Shown piece after piece: positions 1-12,649 of a stretch of 51,000 nucleotides of DNA (positions are counted from its first letter, which is position 1; each line of letters opens with the position of its first letter). This DNA comes from Bugula neritina (Eukaryota > Bryozoa > Gymnolaemata > Cheilostomatida > Bugulidae): NCBI GenBank assembly GCA_964035545.1, contig OZ037772.1, positions 6,723,889 to 6,774,888 on the forward strand, read 5' to 3'. The notes under the pieces are model-generated. The model saw only the letters and a program-made list of their open reading frames with translations. It made no database searches and was not told where the DNA came from. Both the position numbers and the translations under genes were made by a program.

Positions 1-53
1 TCTCCCTTCGTTCTCCCTTCGTATATATAAGATTATCAATTATTATTTCGGTA

Positions 54-59
54 AATAAA
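54..59 (+). promoter_or_regulatory. Candidate poly(A) signal of an upstream TRIM copy
   Basis: AATAAA. The equivalent hexamer at 38247-38252 lies about 167 bp after the TRIM-B stop codon. By homology this one would serve a TRIM gene ending just before the window. Confidence 0.4.
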
Positions 60-1680
60 CAAGTGTTAATAACAAATTATGTCATAATTATGTTTGATAT
101 ATATTTACAAAGCAATTCAACTATATCTTCGTGTTTTTTAATACAAGATAGCTAACAAATATTCTCATAAATTAATATTTAATTATATAACTATAGTCAT
201 AACTTTTCAACAGTAAATCATTTCAAATATTATTATACTCTACCAACTAATCTTTTATGCTAGTTATTTTGTTTAAATTTTCACTTTCACATTTATTGAA
301 AAAAATTGCTAATTTTGAATTTCTATACATTTAGAAAGATCATTCATAAACTAACATTGTTATCATTATATGTTGAAATATATTTCATAAAAAAGGAATA
401 TTTCATCTAATTAACGTTACCAACCATGCATGTTAGTTGATATAACTGAAATATGTTGTATTTGTTATAATGAATAGTATCTCTTTACTTGCTAATTTAT
501 TTATAAATTGCAAGATTTGTAATTTCATCAAGCTATATGATAATATTATTGTCCAATCAAGTTCAGTGGAAAGCTACAATGTTAAAACAAGGCTAAAAAA
601 TACAACGATAAAAATGGAAGTTCGTTGCATTTTAAAAAGTGGAGACATACAGATATAAATGCACGTGCTTCTTTCAGCACAGTTTCTTTCTACAATTGCT
701 GAGAACACACAATACCAAGATATATATTATATAATTACGAAATACCACATTCTTTAAAAAAGCACAAAAGGGGTTCTATAATAACTATACAAAAAGCATT
801 GGAATTACCACTGCAAAACTGTATAGCACTATAAATAGTGGAAACTATTCTGTTATAAGTTACCGAATAATTAGAAATTGTTGCGTTACGATGCCATGCA
901 TGAATACATGATTATATTAAATTGCGGTTCTTCGAAGCTTTTATTATTGTGTAGAACGTTTAAAAAAAGTAAAAAAAGCTACTTATAAAAATAAATACTA
1001 ACTTAAAATGTAGTTTATTATTTTATAAGCACATAGTAAGCTTTATATAGGCAGAGTAAAATGTATTTTATTTCTTATCCAATAAATAGTTTGGTTGTGT
1101 GTGAAACATGCATAATTTGTGATCATCGGGTGTCTCAAAATGTGCAAGATTAGCTACAGACTAACACAAAATTACAGCTCTACATTACATAACTATCAAT
1201 TGGCAAAAGCTCGCTACATTAACATCAGTCTTTCTTGCTCATTGTTATGCTCACAATAGCATGTATTTGTGATTACATAAAATAACTCAATACATATTTG
1301 ATTGATTCAATAAAATTAATGCTTTTGGCAACAAAAAATGCTGAGCAAGCTGTGGGTACTATAGCTCTCAGCTTGTACTGAATATACAAAGGCTATAGGC
1401 CTACTGATTAACTTATTATTGTCTCAGACAGCTCCTAGTATATATGTAAAGCAGTAGGAGCAAAGTCTGTTGATACAGATACTAAAGCAATACTAATTGA
1501 TTTCTTTTGATTCTATTATAACTATATGCTTGCAAATACAAAAAATCAATATGTTTTATAGAATAACATTCTAAGCCAGCATTATTATGATTAAAGCTAT
1601 AGACATGATCAATAGATACAATTTTGCATATTACAGAGTGCAGTAAGTCCAGAGGAGATGAAAGAACCTACCAGAAGACA

Positions 1681-1832
1681 AAAACAAATGAAACTGACTG
1701 CCGTTTTGTATGTAGGTTACTCCTTCAACTGTTTTGTGCTCCAGTATAGCTACATACCATCTACTGTATCACTCCACTGCTTACAACTTTAGTATAACTA
1801 TACACCAATTACTGTATCACTGATAAGGAAAG
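1681..1832 (+). promoter_or_regulatory. First-exon/promoter-like cassette (flank copy 1)
   Basis: Conserved cassette with the landmarks AAACTGACTGCC, CTCCAGTATAGCTACATACC and CTACTGTATCACTCCA. It ends in AAAG followed by the strong donor-like GTGAGT at 1833. The same series of words recurs near 14341, 16441, 18525, 30288, 39867 and 44848. No open reading frame is shared, which fits a noncoding first exon. A dispersed noncoding repeat is the alternative. Confidence 0.5.
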
Positions 1833-2575
1833 GTGAGTTGAAAACATTAACACATTTTCTTTTCCATATTCTACTTGATTTCTTTTGAGGTTGAGGTATA
1901 GATATGCTCTGGTGATTAACTATTCATAATTTTTCCTAAAAATTGTCTATTCATTAATCTTGATGTCATATTTCTGATTTAGTCTTGGTTTGGATTTTCC
2001 CTATATTATCATATTATATCAATTTCTTTTTAGATTAAACTTTTTTCATTCTAACTAAGTACACTTAGATCAAAGTTATGATTCTAATATTTTAGTTTAA
2101 TAAAATTGGGGCAACATATTGCATTTTTTATTTCATCATTTGCCTGTGAAATGTACCTTTGAACAGAAAACAAAAGTATAATAAATTTCAGAAAATGCCT
2201 AAATATTGACATTCAATAGTTCATAATTAATTTAATAAATAAATGATGCTTTGCTATTACCACGCTGCCTCTGTAGCAAAACAGTCTATAGCTATCTGGC
2301 TTATAGTATGAGCATGATTATCTAGTAGAAATTGATACCCATTTGTTTTTTTCAAAAAATAGAAGCTGAAAACTATTTGCAATTGGTAAAAAAGGCTGAA
2401 AAGTTGTAAGTATATTAGAATATCATGGCTATAGATTGAATACAGATAAGTAATAGTAATGCAAAAATTATTCTTATAACTTAAATATTGTAGAAATAAT
2501 TGAAAAAAAAACATAGATAACATGTTAAAATATTGCTTCATAGTTGTTGACACTAACGTAGCTGCAGTATTCAAA

Positions 2576-4160
2576 TATAGACATCATCATATTATTTTCT
2601 CCCTAACATTTGAAATTTTATATTTTGTAAAATGTTCTACCAACATTCTGTAAGCACATAAAATGAATATTTGCATAACTCTGCATAAGTGTGGGATGGC
2701 GTTAGTAAGATGTGGGCCAACATCAATATACTGTAAAGCGCATGTAGACATATGTTCTAGATATATCAAACAAGGTTTTGAGAGACGTTGCCAACAAAGT
2801 TGTTCCATCATTTCATTAACAACTCTGTAGGATTGTTACTATTATATAATGTAGCATGAAATATATTCAAGATTTTAAAAGAAGTTGTAGACAAGTGTTA
2901 TTAAAACCTGTATGTTCACCTCTCAGCTGACAATGTTGGCAGATATATTGTTTTCTAATCAATGTGGTAAAATATGCATATTGCACTTTAATATTTTGCG
3001 TGGTTTGATAACTTCATGGTTCAAACACGATGAGCAATTATTACAAAAATAAACTATAAAAAGCAATTGTATCACTATATATAAAACTTTATTCAATATT
3101 TCAGATATAAATTTTAAAATATTTATTTGAATAATATTTCAGATTTACAAAAAAATGTAATGCAGCTTTTATCTTGACAGCATGAAAGCTTCTCAAAGGC
3201 AACTAAAGGATTTCTCTGCCGTCCTTATTCAAACAGCCATTTTCTGAGATTAACAGTGAACACTCAGATATAGCAACTTTACAGAAGAACAGAATGTTGC
3301 TGTAAATTACTTTTGTATCACTTCTTCTTTTCTGATGCACCACAATCCAGTACACAATCTTACACAACCTACTACAGAGTCTTATGAATGTGAAAAGTTA
3401 ATGGTTTGCACTATAAATACCAATATTAGTCAATTCTTGACCCCTACATTGAGATGCTTTTCTGGATGTAACAAGTAATGGCTACTCAAAGTAATGCTAA
3501 GTTGAAATAAATCTATAGTCAAATATTAGCTTTTGCAATAATGTTATGCTATCTTGTACTGTGGTGCTTTGAAGATAAGGTAATTGGTTGTTATAGTGTG
3601 CTCTAAACTGTTTTCTTGCATAACTAGTTCTTTTGTTAGAGTTTAAGTACCATAATAATCATCATTCCTGAACTTTGCTTATCACAATATATTGTTTGCA
3701 ATGCATGAGTTTTATGGCTTTGACATTTGCATTTCAATCACCAGTAACTTTCAGATTGCATTGGTATTTGAGTAATTGTTACAAGGTTGCAGCATCAATT
3801 TGTTAGAGTTTTAGCTTGTAATTATGCAGTAACTTGTTTTATTTAGTTTTTTTCACCTAATCTTTAAATATGATAATTGTTTGAAAGCATAGCCCCTGTT
3901 CCTTTTGTTTAAATGGCAGCCATGATGCATCTTTTTTATATTAATAATAAAAAGTATTGTATATAAGTATTGGTTAGCATTGCCTGGGTTTAGTGCCACG
4001 CAGTTGAACAACGATGTTGTTTTTTTAGTTTCAAAATGTATATAGGAATTCTGCCACATTGCCACATCTGCCAAATTAGATATAAAATATAAAAAGTCAG
4101 GCAAAATTAGAAAAAAATTGAATTATTTAGTTGTATTTGTTATTATTCTATTAGTTTAAA
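2576..4160. repeat. TRIM 3'-flank block, copy 1, diverged part
   Basis: Continues colinear with 40761-42240 and again with 42500-44160, but identity falls sharply compared with 1-2575 (roughly 80 percent by eye, with many indels). Shared landmarks include the CACCTCTCAGCTGACAATG region (about 2919), GAGATGCTTTTCTGGATG (about 3450) and GCCTGGGTTTAGTGCC (about 3983). No protein-coding signal is visible on either strand. Confidence 0.75.
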
Positions 4161-4921
4161 GCAAAACATATATATTAGCAGCAAATTTGTAAAACAAAAG
4201 GTACAAACTAGAGTGATATGGTGTGTAATAAATTAGGTAAAATGACCCATATCTACATTACTGCAGACTTTCTTACTCAGTTTATGGCAGAATGTTGCAC
4301 GAAAATACCTAAAAGCTTGTTCTAATTATTGCACAAATAGATAACAAGCAGCAAAAGTCCTAACCAACTACATACAGTTTTATAGCATTGGGACTGCTGA
4401 CAACCTATAATAACTAAGTACTCTCTCACAATTGAATATAAACTATAGGCTAAGTAATAAAGAAACTGGCGTATAGAGTTATTGATAACAAGATTATGTT
4501 TAATTTAGAGTTTAGACATTGGGTTCATGCAATCAAAACATTTAAGAGGCAAGCTCGGCAGACATTCAAGCATAGAACCGCCCTGCAGTTATACAACTTG
4601 TTATAGTAAGTTTACCTTGGTGATGTGTGATAACATATTACAAACTAAAATATAATAATAAAGAAAAGCTAATTAGAAGAAAGTTATTAGCTGCTTATCT
4701 TTTGTTATTTGCACACACCACTTTAGCTGATCATAATTATATAATAATAATTCAAAATACGTGCGGACATAGTATGTTTACATTACCATTACAATGTTTT
4801 ATCTGATGGATGCCTAGGATACTCTAACATAGACTAATCACAAGATATACTAGGTGGTAAGCTAAATAGTTTTGTTACATTTTCTAGTATCTGAATGAAA
4901 CATGAACTAAGAACAGAGGCT
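4161..4921. other. Intergenic, no gene seen
   Basis: AT-rich sequence between the flank repeat and the TRIM-A promoter-like cassette. I see no long frame, RNA gene or recognisable repeat. Confidence 0.6.
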
Positions 4922-5037
4922 ATGTTGATAAAAGAAAACTGGCCATACTGCGCTTTGTAATTAATTCATTTAACAGTCAACTGCTTTAAAATAGCCTCGT
5001 ACAATAACTATACTGTATTTTTGATTTGAAATTTGAG
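4922..5037 (+). promoter_or_regulatory. Candidate promoter and noncoding first exon of TRIM-A
   Basis: GTTGATAAAAGAAAACTGGCCA here closely matches the start of the cassette near 14338. A TATA-like GATAAAAG lies at 4927-4934. The cassette ends in GAG followed by GTGAGT at 5038. It lies about 200 bp upstream of the TRIM-A ATG, with a possible acceptor (TAG or AAG) at about 5220-5234. I infer a noncoding first exon spliced to the ATG exon; only transcripts could prove it. Confidence 0.5.
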
Positions 5038-5234
5038 GTGAGTTTTTACATTATTTTTAGTTTAAAATAGATTGAGTCGCAGATAACTGAATTACAAGAA
5101 TTGAAAATCTAATTCTGTTTAATGTAATGGATAGGGCATTTCTGTTGATAGAGTATACACAACGAAAACAATAATGAACGGATTGTGGCAAATAATATGT
5201 GTTTTCTGTTATGATAGTTTAGAGAAAAATAAAG

Positions 5235-8200
5235 ATGGCTGCCCAGGAACTACCAGAATGGTATGAGTGTGGTTATTGTATCTCTAAGAGGGATGACATG
5301 AGAGATCCAAGAGAGCTGCCTTGTCAGCATGTATTCTGTTTGAGTTGTATTCAAGGACATTACAGTAAACATAGAACTGTGACCTGCCCTATTAACACTT
5401 GTGGGTAAGTACTATGTATATACTGATCGTGTCTTTAAAGTACTTATGTTGTAGTAATACTATTAACAAAAGAGTTCTTAGTTGTCTTTGTAAATCTATG
5501 TGTGTTGACTTTGAACTACTTATTGTAAACTTCATGTGCTTACTCTCAGCTAATTTGCAAAAGACTACAATCTGTGAACTTGAATGTTTAATAACTTTAG
5601 GGTTTTACTCGAAATTAAATTTATAAAAATTATAATTAAAAAGTACATTTTTACACACATGCAAATATATTATTATTGTATGAGATTGAAAGGAGGCTTA
5701 AATACTACGAAAAACAGATAAGAATGATTTCATCAGTGTCATAGCAAAATTAATTTGTTTATACAGGATTGCTAAATTTATTTGCGAATTTTTTTTTCAA
5801 AATCTCAACACTTATCAATTTTAGAGAAGTGTATGAATCAATAGAGTTTGAAAGTCTGCCAAAGATTACCATAGCATCTGGTGACTCTAATACTCTGTTC
5901 TGTACAGCTCGTGAATGTCAAGGTCAAATAGCAGTGTCTTACTGTGTGACATGCAAAGACAAGTTCTGTTCTCATCATCAGCAGGTAAAATTATATTCTC
6001 TCTTAGTCTCATATAAAATAGGGATGTGAGCAAATAGTATTTAAACTATTTATAGTGCATTTTTATAAACAATTTGAGTTTATAGTTATAATTTTGTAAC
6101 CATATGGAATGGTCATATTGTAGTAGATTTGTGGGTTATAGAATGAAATCAGGCAGAGAACATAACTCCTTGCTATAAAAGAGACAAGAGAGGTGTGACT
6201 TCGTGTGTGTATAGTGATCTTTATTATAACAAAGATGTATACAGCTCAGACTCCAGCGCTGAAGTGCTGAGCTGGGCAAAAAACGCGTGCTTTTATACTA
6301 ACAAAAGACGGGGATTTGGGCCTTTCAGAACATTCCATCGACAGCGGAGCCAATATTCGGCAGGGGTACCAACATTCGTCGTGTCGGTTACCGACATTCG
6401 TCGTGTCGGTTACCGACACTGGACATGTCGGTAACCGACATTCGGTCTGCCTGTAGCCACCTGCCGATATCGGTACATCTGTCGGTTTACAAGTATAAAG
6501 AAAAGGATCAACCAAGAGTATTGTAATAAGTTATTGTTGTAAGAATAAAGAAAAGGGTAAACCATAAGTATTATAATAACTGAGACTGTGTCTGTAATAC
6601 TAGTTATGGGAATGGGGCAAAGGGGGATAACTTGATATCTAGATATTTACTACAATATTAAAAATTGAAGTCTGAAATGCAACAGTGGATGAAAAAGTTC
6701 TTTTGGTAAAATCATTTACTTTTAATTTCACCTTTATATATTTAAAGGATGCTTGTATTACAGAGTTGCTCCTCTTGGTTGTTTTAAAACATGTAACTGA
6801 CCAATTTCTTCTACTAACTGAATTTATAGAAGCGTTTTTTTTGTTCGTTATATGTAGATAGTATCTTAAAACAATGCAAGGTAAAGTTGAGTCTATTAAA
6901 CAGCACTTGTTACTGCTCATCTCTTCATTTAAATGGTTCACTTATACTTATAATCAGCTGAAAAGAGCATATACTTTAGATTAAAGTTATTGTTAATTTT
7001 TAATTATGTGTCTAGCTTTTGAAGTGATGCTTTGAAGTTGGAAGCAGAATACATTGTTGAAAGAAATTGGTCCATTTTTGAATGTGCACTCCGTAGTAAG
7101 TCATTGACTGCACATGACAAATACACTGTAAATTATACAACAAGCTAAATGTCTCATGTGATCATATATATAGCGCAGACATTTTTTAGAAATATGCTTC
7201 TGCTTTTTCAACAACTTTAATAAAGTCACTTCAAAAAAATCCTATCTCACATTCTAGGGGCATCAGACACTTCATAGTGATTCTCACAAGGTCGTGGGCA
7301 TTGATGTCTACAAGAGATCACCTGCTAGTTATGACAAACCAATATGTGAACATCATCAAGATATTCTTGTGAGAGCTTGCAAGAAATGTGGCAAACTGAT
7401 CTGCTTTGAGTGTGAGATAGATGGCTATGACTGCACAAGTGAGTAGCAAAGTTTACACACGTAAAACAGATAAATTAAACTGAAAGTATTGTTGGTTGCA
7501 ATACAAATTGATGCCGCTTATAATGAAATTATACTTGACTTTGCTGTTGTTTTTTTAAAGAATAAGCTAACATAGTGTAATGGATTCTCATCCTCTATTA
7601 GTTCTGAAATAACTGCGCTTATTGTAATTACTGTTGCGTATCGTTTTGAATTCTGTAATTGTAGTAAGCTAGCTTGCTAATGCCCAATTATTGTGATTAC
7701 TGTTAAAGCTTTCAACATAATGTAATTTTGCTGAAATATGCATTCCGGGGTTATTTTCTTTTGCGTTGCTATTTTATCGTTTTGCATTAATACTGATACT
7801 GGACATTTGTGGTCCGAGTTTCGGCTCTGGCAAATTTTGGAGCTGCCAAATTTCGGACCACAAAAGATCTTTTGTCTACATGTTATTTTGTTCTCTGTGT
7901 ATAAAAGCAGGCGAGTTCCAGTGTAGAATCAGTCTACTACTTATAGAGCTCGCCTGGGTAAGTCAAAGTTATTTCTGCTACAATAAAACATTTTGAACTC
8001 TTCTACCTCAACTTTTCTTGTTCTGCACTAAGTTACATTCAACCCACAAGTTTATCACAATATTTATAAAGTTTAAGTTGTGAGATTTTTCCACCTTTTA
8101 ATGGTTGTTACAGTTATATTACATGTGCTCAGCCAACAACAAATAAAAAAAATACAGCTTATATTTCGATTAAGCAACAATTTCATTCCAAATTCCTATG

Positions 8201-11200
8201 TGATGAATTATTTTGTGTATTGCATTTAAAATAATACTTAGCTGTAATTGGTAACTGACAAAATACTAATAATGAGGTAAATAAGCCTTGCATCCTAACT
8301 TCTCTCTCATAATTTATAACTTGACGTGATTTACTTGCCTAATTATTTGATCACTCATTTTTTTTAAGAAATGTGTAATATATGTTATACTGGTCTAATA
8401 GGTCTTTTGGGCTGTAAAAAGCTGAACATAAAAACATATAGTAGTCATGGGCTTCATGCGCATTATGGGTATCCAAACTAAAGCTTCTATGTAGTTGCAG
8501 CTACAATTATTTAAATACTGAAAATTTAACTAGTAATGTATTTTCTATATGCAGATCAAGAAAAACATGATTTCAAATCTCTCACATCACTGAAGGAAGA
8601 GGTGAACACCTACTTTTCCAGTCAGCTGAATGTAATTGCTGAAAAGATTACCAAGATTAGTTCTTTGGACAAGAAAGTTTGGAATGATCTTGATGATCAA
8701 GAAGAGAAATGTTCAGATGTTATAAGAGAGATCGAGACAGTTAGAAATGAGATGGTGAGTGGTTAGTTGTAGTTTCTTTTTGTGATTCATTTTTAAAACA
8801 CCAACATTTTTGAAAGTGTATGTATCCTCAAATGATTAAACTTTAGAAAAAAATTTAGGTCAACACTAACAATGTGTAATAAATTTAATATCGCTATCTT
8901 GCGTATTTATATATATTCTCATTAGGTATTTAAAATCCGTAATAGCTATATACAACTTCACACAAGTTTGGCTTACAAAACAAAGTGATAATAAAGTATT
9001 TGTAATAGTATATTTTGCATCTTTTTAATATATAACAATTATTGTTGATATGTTCTTGAAAATTGATTACCATATGATACTATATTCTAAAATTAGACAG
9101 CAACACTTATAAAATACAGGAATAAATGCTTCATACATGTACTAGAATGCAGAATTTATTTGTGACAACTAAAAAACTATTCCATGTTAGCCAATAAACT
9201 AAATTGAAAGTTTTGTGGGTGAAAACAAAAGTATCTTCAGTGAACCCAAACAAACTTTTCTCAAAAAACTCTTAGTCGGAAACTAATCTAGAAATGTAAA
9301 AATTCAAATTAAAAATTTCACTCCAAGAGATTTTTCATTTTTGCTAAATATTTTCAAAACAGACAGGAAGGCAAGTGTGAATATTAAAATAATTATTTTT
9401 CACTAAAAATTAAAACTTTTTGCGATTAAAAAACTTTTCTTTGAACTGATCAAAATTTGCCATATAAAGTTTGAGCTTAAAACAAGCTGAAAATGTAATT
9501 AAGTCAAAATGCGTTCATATAAACATATAAACCAATTAAATTGTTTTTTGAAATGCATATCTTGTTTACACAGCAGCAACATTTTAGATCCAAAGACTAA
9601 CTAATGAGAGTCAAGAGCTGATTGACAGAGTTACAAACCACAAGGCTAAGGTGACCAATCAGGTGGAAGATTTCTACAACAAGCTGATGCTGAAGAAAGA
9701 TGGATTGGAGAAGACACAAGCTGAGGTACATTGTCTGCTGAAAGATGGTCATGTGACTGAGAAGATCAGACAGAAGAAGAGAGTAACAGAAGAGATGATC
9801 AGACATGATGCAGATAAACTGGGTGATTGTGAACTTGTTGATCCACCAACTGTAATAAATACAGGTTTGTGACGTTCTTTTTGAAAATATCTTGGCTATA
9901 ACAATCAGAAAACATCTGCCAATTAGTTGGCTCTCTCAAAATGATGACTTACCAAACTTTATTACAGTAGATTATAAACAATAAAGTAGGATGTATATTA
10001 TATCACTACCTACATACAATTATATGCTGTGGGCAGCAAATTACATTTGCACACTATATATGCTGAAAGACCATAATTATTTCTCAAAGAAGCTGCTAGA
10101 GACCTACAACTGTTAGTCATTACATTTCATGTGTAGCCTCTACTGCAAGACAATAACCTTTACTTTAAACCATGTTGATAACCCAATTTACAGTTTGTTT
10201 ATTGAAGTTAAAAAGTTAAAGTATGAATATATTATTATTCCTTCTTTGTATGACAGTCAAACACCATAGTCATGCAGTGTGTTAAATTAATACTTTATAA
10301 CAAACCATTACATGTATTACTATGTTATACTATATACGTGCGCACATATCACACACATATATAGATGCATACATACACACATACATACTGTATATAGACA
10401 TATACATGGCAGGCATATATACATGCATGCATATTACATGCATGCATATTAAATGCACATATAACATACATAAATTGCGCATATTATAGACATATATAAT
10501 CTTTATAGTTTTTACAGGCATATATAAGCAAAAATGTACGAAACTTGTGGCAATTTTATCAGATAATCATCTCATTTTCTTAGTTATAGGTTTATGCTGA
10601 CAGAAATAAAATTAGGAAACATTTGTGAAAAAATAAAATTATGCTTTCTGATGAAAATTGATTTTCAATAATTGTACTTAATGACTAACTATATATTATA
10701 TCTTAATGTCACAACGCAGGTCAAAACGCAAGTAGACTACTGAATGTCAGTCTAGTAACAGTTCCTTCTTCACTGACATTCATATCTGAACATGAGACAA
10801 GTAGGTGGTGTTACTCAGCCAATCACAGACAAGATGGTGACATACTCATAGGTACACAGAATGGAATGCAGTTACTGAGTAGAGAGGGTAATGAGCTGAG
10901 TGAATACAGTACAAGTGAGAAGAGAGTAACAGGGGTGATTGAGACTCCTCAGAATGTTTTCATTCTGCACAGAGAAGGTGACATAGATAAGGTAGAGATG
11001 TTTTTAGCTGGTGATATCACAAAGAGACAACAACTGTTTCAGTTCGATAGAACAAGTACTGTTGCAGCAGTAATGGCAGTCTCTGACAGATATGTTGTGG
11101 TGAATCATCCAGATACTAAACAGCTGATCATCTATGACTTCACCACTAAACAGACAGAGACTATTCATCCTGATGTGTATCCAGTCGGTCTACACTTTCT

Positions 11201-11847
11201 ACCAGATGGTCATCTGCTAGAAGTTGGTGGAAATAAACTGATAAAGTACAAAGTAGAGAACGGAGAGCTGACTGCTGTCTGGACATGTGATGGTGTAACA
11301 GGAGGATACAGTGTCTGTACAGATTCTAATGGTCTCATCTATGTTTCTAGAAGAAGATTGAAGTTGCTTTACATCATTTCTCCATCAGGTACGGTTGCTT
11401 AAGCATGTGTATGCTGCGAGTAGAAAACTCTAAATATAATTTTAGAGTTCATCAAAAGTGTTTGAATTGTTGAAAATTATTAGCAAAACATATTTTGAAA
11501 GTTTTTGAAATACTGTTTCTGCTGCATCAAATTACTGTCTCCATAATATAGTCACACTGCTGAAATCTAAGTTTGTGTATCCCCACATTTTTTCACATAA
11601 TTCACACACCTTGTCTATAAATTATGAAGTAAACTGAGTGCACTTTGATATTGTTTTAAACCTTCCAGTTAACTTTGTTCCCAAGGCAGTGTATATTTTT
11701 AAATATTTGACAGGCGTTATTCTCAAGACATTGACTCATGATAAGTTACCAACTTGTTTTGCTGGAGTACCGAGTATCAGAGATGGAATACTGGCTGTAC
11801 CTGGTTGGGGAGACAAGAAATTGTATCATTTTGAAATAGAAACCTAA
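5235..11847 (+). CDS. TRIM-A: RING/B-box/coiled-coil/beta-propeller-like protein
   Basis: Seven coding exons: 5235-5404, 5825-5984, 7258-7438, 8555-8754, 9588-9864, 10720-11388, 11714-11847. All introns are GT-AG and the spliced frame stays open for 596 residues. The start is MAAQELPEW, the first ATG after the acceptor, and matches TRIM-B. The RING finger uses C12, C15, C30, H32, C35, C38, C51 and C56. A B-box-like finger spans about 83-120 (C83, C88, C97, C100, C105, H107). A second B-box spans about 140-175 (C140, H143, C151, C154, C159, C162, H175). Residues about 171-330 are charged and coiled-coil-like. Residues 330-596 form a beta-propeller-like repeat region (GDILIGTQNG, LPDGHLLEVG, VCTDSNGLIYVS). 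The family role is E3 ubiquitin ligase, with the propeller probably binding the substrate. Oddity: the last RING pair is C-x4-C (CPINTC), from a 6-bp insertion absent in TRIM-B. The orthologue cannot be named. Confidence 0.85.
6190..6600 (-). mobile_element. Solo-LTR-like insertion in TRIM-A intron
   Basis: Read on the minus strand, this segment has palindromic direct repeats built on GTCGGTTACCGAC (6380-6440). They are followed by a TATA box (TATAAAAGCACGCG near 6295) and then AATAAAG near 6225. That order, upstream repeats then TATA then poly(A) signal, is the U3-R layout of a long terminal repeat. TRIM-B has nothing equivalent in the same intron, so it is an insertion. The exact ends and target duplication could not be fixed. 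A nonautonomous DNA element is the alternative. Confidence 0.5.
7576..8046 (+). mobile_element. Solo-LTR-like insertion in TRIM-A intron 4
   Basis: Begins TGTAATGG and runs about 470 bp to ...CAACCCACA. It contains a near-perfect hairpin around 7807-7863 (TGTGGTCCGAGTTTCGG against CCAAATTTCGGACCACA), a TATA box (GTATAAAAGCAGGCG near 7900) and AATAAAA near 7982. The equivalent intron of TRIM-B (32515-33120) lacks it. The first 8 bases equal those of the Gypsy LTRs at 29629 and 45704, but the body does not match them. The boundaries are uncertain and no target duplication was found. Confidence 0.45.
10330..10480. repeat. Low-complexity CA/TA and ATGCATGC tract
   Basis: Imperfect ACATACAT, TATATACA and ATGCATGCATATT repeats inside TRIM-A intron 6. 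Frames across it are simple-sequence artefacts. Confidence 0.7.
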
Positions 11848-12649
11848 ATAATGCGCTAAGCCTATGTTGGACTTGATTGTTAATATATGTTCCACATTTT
11901 ACATTGTCATTCTATTGTTTAACATTTGGATTTAATGGGATAATATTTTGTTCTTATAACTACAATATATTCTAAATGAAATGACTTTTCACAAGTCTGA
12001 CAACACTTTTTTAAACGACCCATATAATGGATGTGATTTCATAAACTCTTCAGCAGTCACAGAAACCATTTTCAGTATGATTCTTACCCATAGTACAAAT
12101 CCTGATAAACTCATGTTCAATACTATCTAAGTAATTGTGTTTGTGAGATTGCTTTAAATTGTATTTAGGTTGAGCTTAATCAGAGTTGGTTACCAGAATA
12201 ATTATTACTCTAATATATAATTTTTGCATATATATTATGCTATCTAACTATATTAAACTAATATTGGGAAGTTGCCTGTTTATAGCATAACATCAAAGCA
12301 TGTACACATATTATATTATATTATTAATAAAAATTATACTATATAGCACTCTATTATACTATATAACAGTATATTTGTTATAATTATTTACTTTTCAACT
12401 GAAGTCGAAGCTTTTTCACAAAAAGCTGTTTTAACACTTAACGAAAATAAAAAGGAATAAAACACACAAGTTTAAAGCTAGTTATGTGGCCAATAATCAT
12501 TTTCAGTGAGCTAGCTAAAACTATAGTATGTGTTTGCAAATAGTTCTAATCTTAACTTATATAATGCTCGCAACTGTTTATTGCTGCATGCAAATGTTTT
12601 TCATTCTAATTTATAAAAGAAATTTATAAAGTAATGTAGCTTTTCTATA
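11848..12649. other. TRIM-A 3' region, no further gene seen
   Basis: AT-rich. It shows no resemblance to the TRIM-B 3' flank, so the two genes diverge immediately after their stop codons. A possible late poly(A) signal (AATAAAAA) lies near 12327. Nothing else is recognisable. Confidence 0.5.

Larger units (their letters stand above)
1..2575. repeat. TRIM 3'-flank block, copy 1, near-identical part
   Basis: Direct repeat of 38198-40760. Base-by-base reading shows only scattered substitutions and small indels over about 2.57 kb (roughly 98 percent by eye). In copy 2 this sequence begins about 120 bp after the TRIM-B stop codon, so position 1 is probably just downstream of another TRIM gene outside the window. 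No open frame here is preserved in both copies, so I see no coding sequence. The part from about 1230 to 1960 also resembles the right half of the 2.1-kb tandem units at 12650-19520. Confidence 0.9.

Noticed and set aside
470-658. 62-codon open frame in flank copy 1
   Set aside because: The near-identical copy at 38664 onward carries a stop (ATATAA near 38804) and no preserved frame, so it is chance.
2257-2811. Two minus-strand open frames (105 and 74 codons)
   Set aside because: The counterpart in flank copy 2 has small indels that break both frames, and composition is that of AT-rich noncoding DNA.
6195-6515. Overlapping frames of 79 and 89 codons in the TRIM-A intron
   Set aside because: They run over palindromic repeats of an LTR-like insertion, and neither strand shows a known domain.
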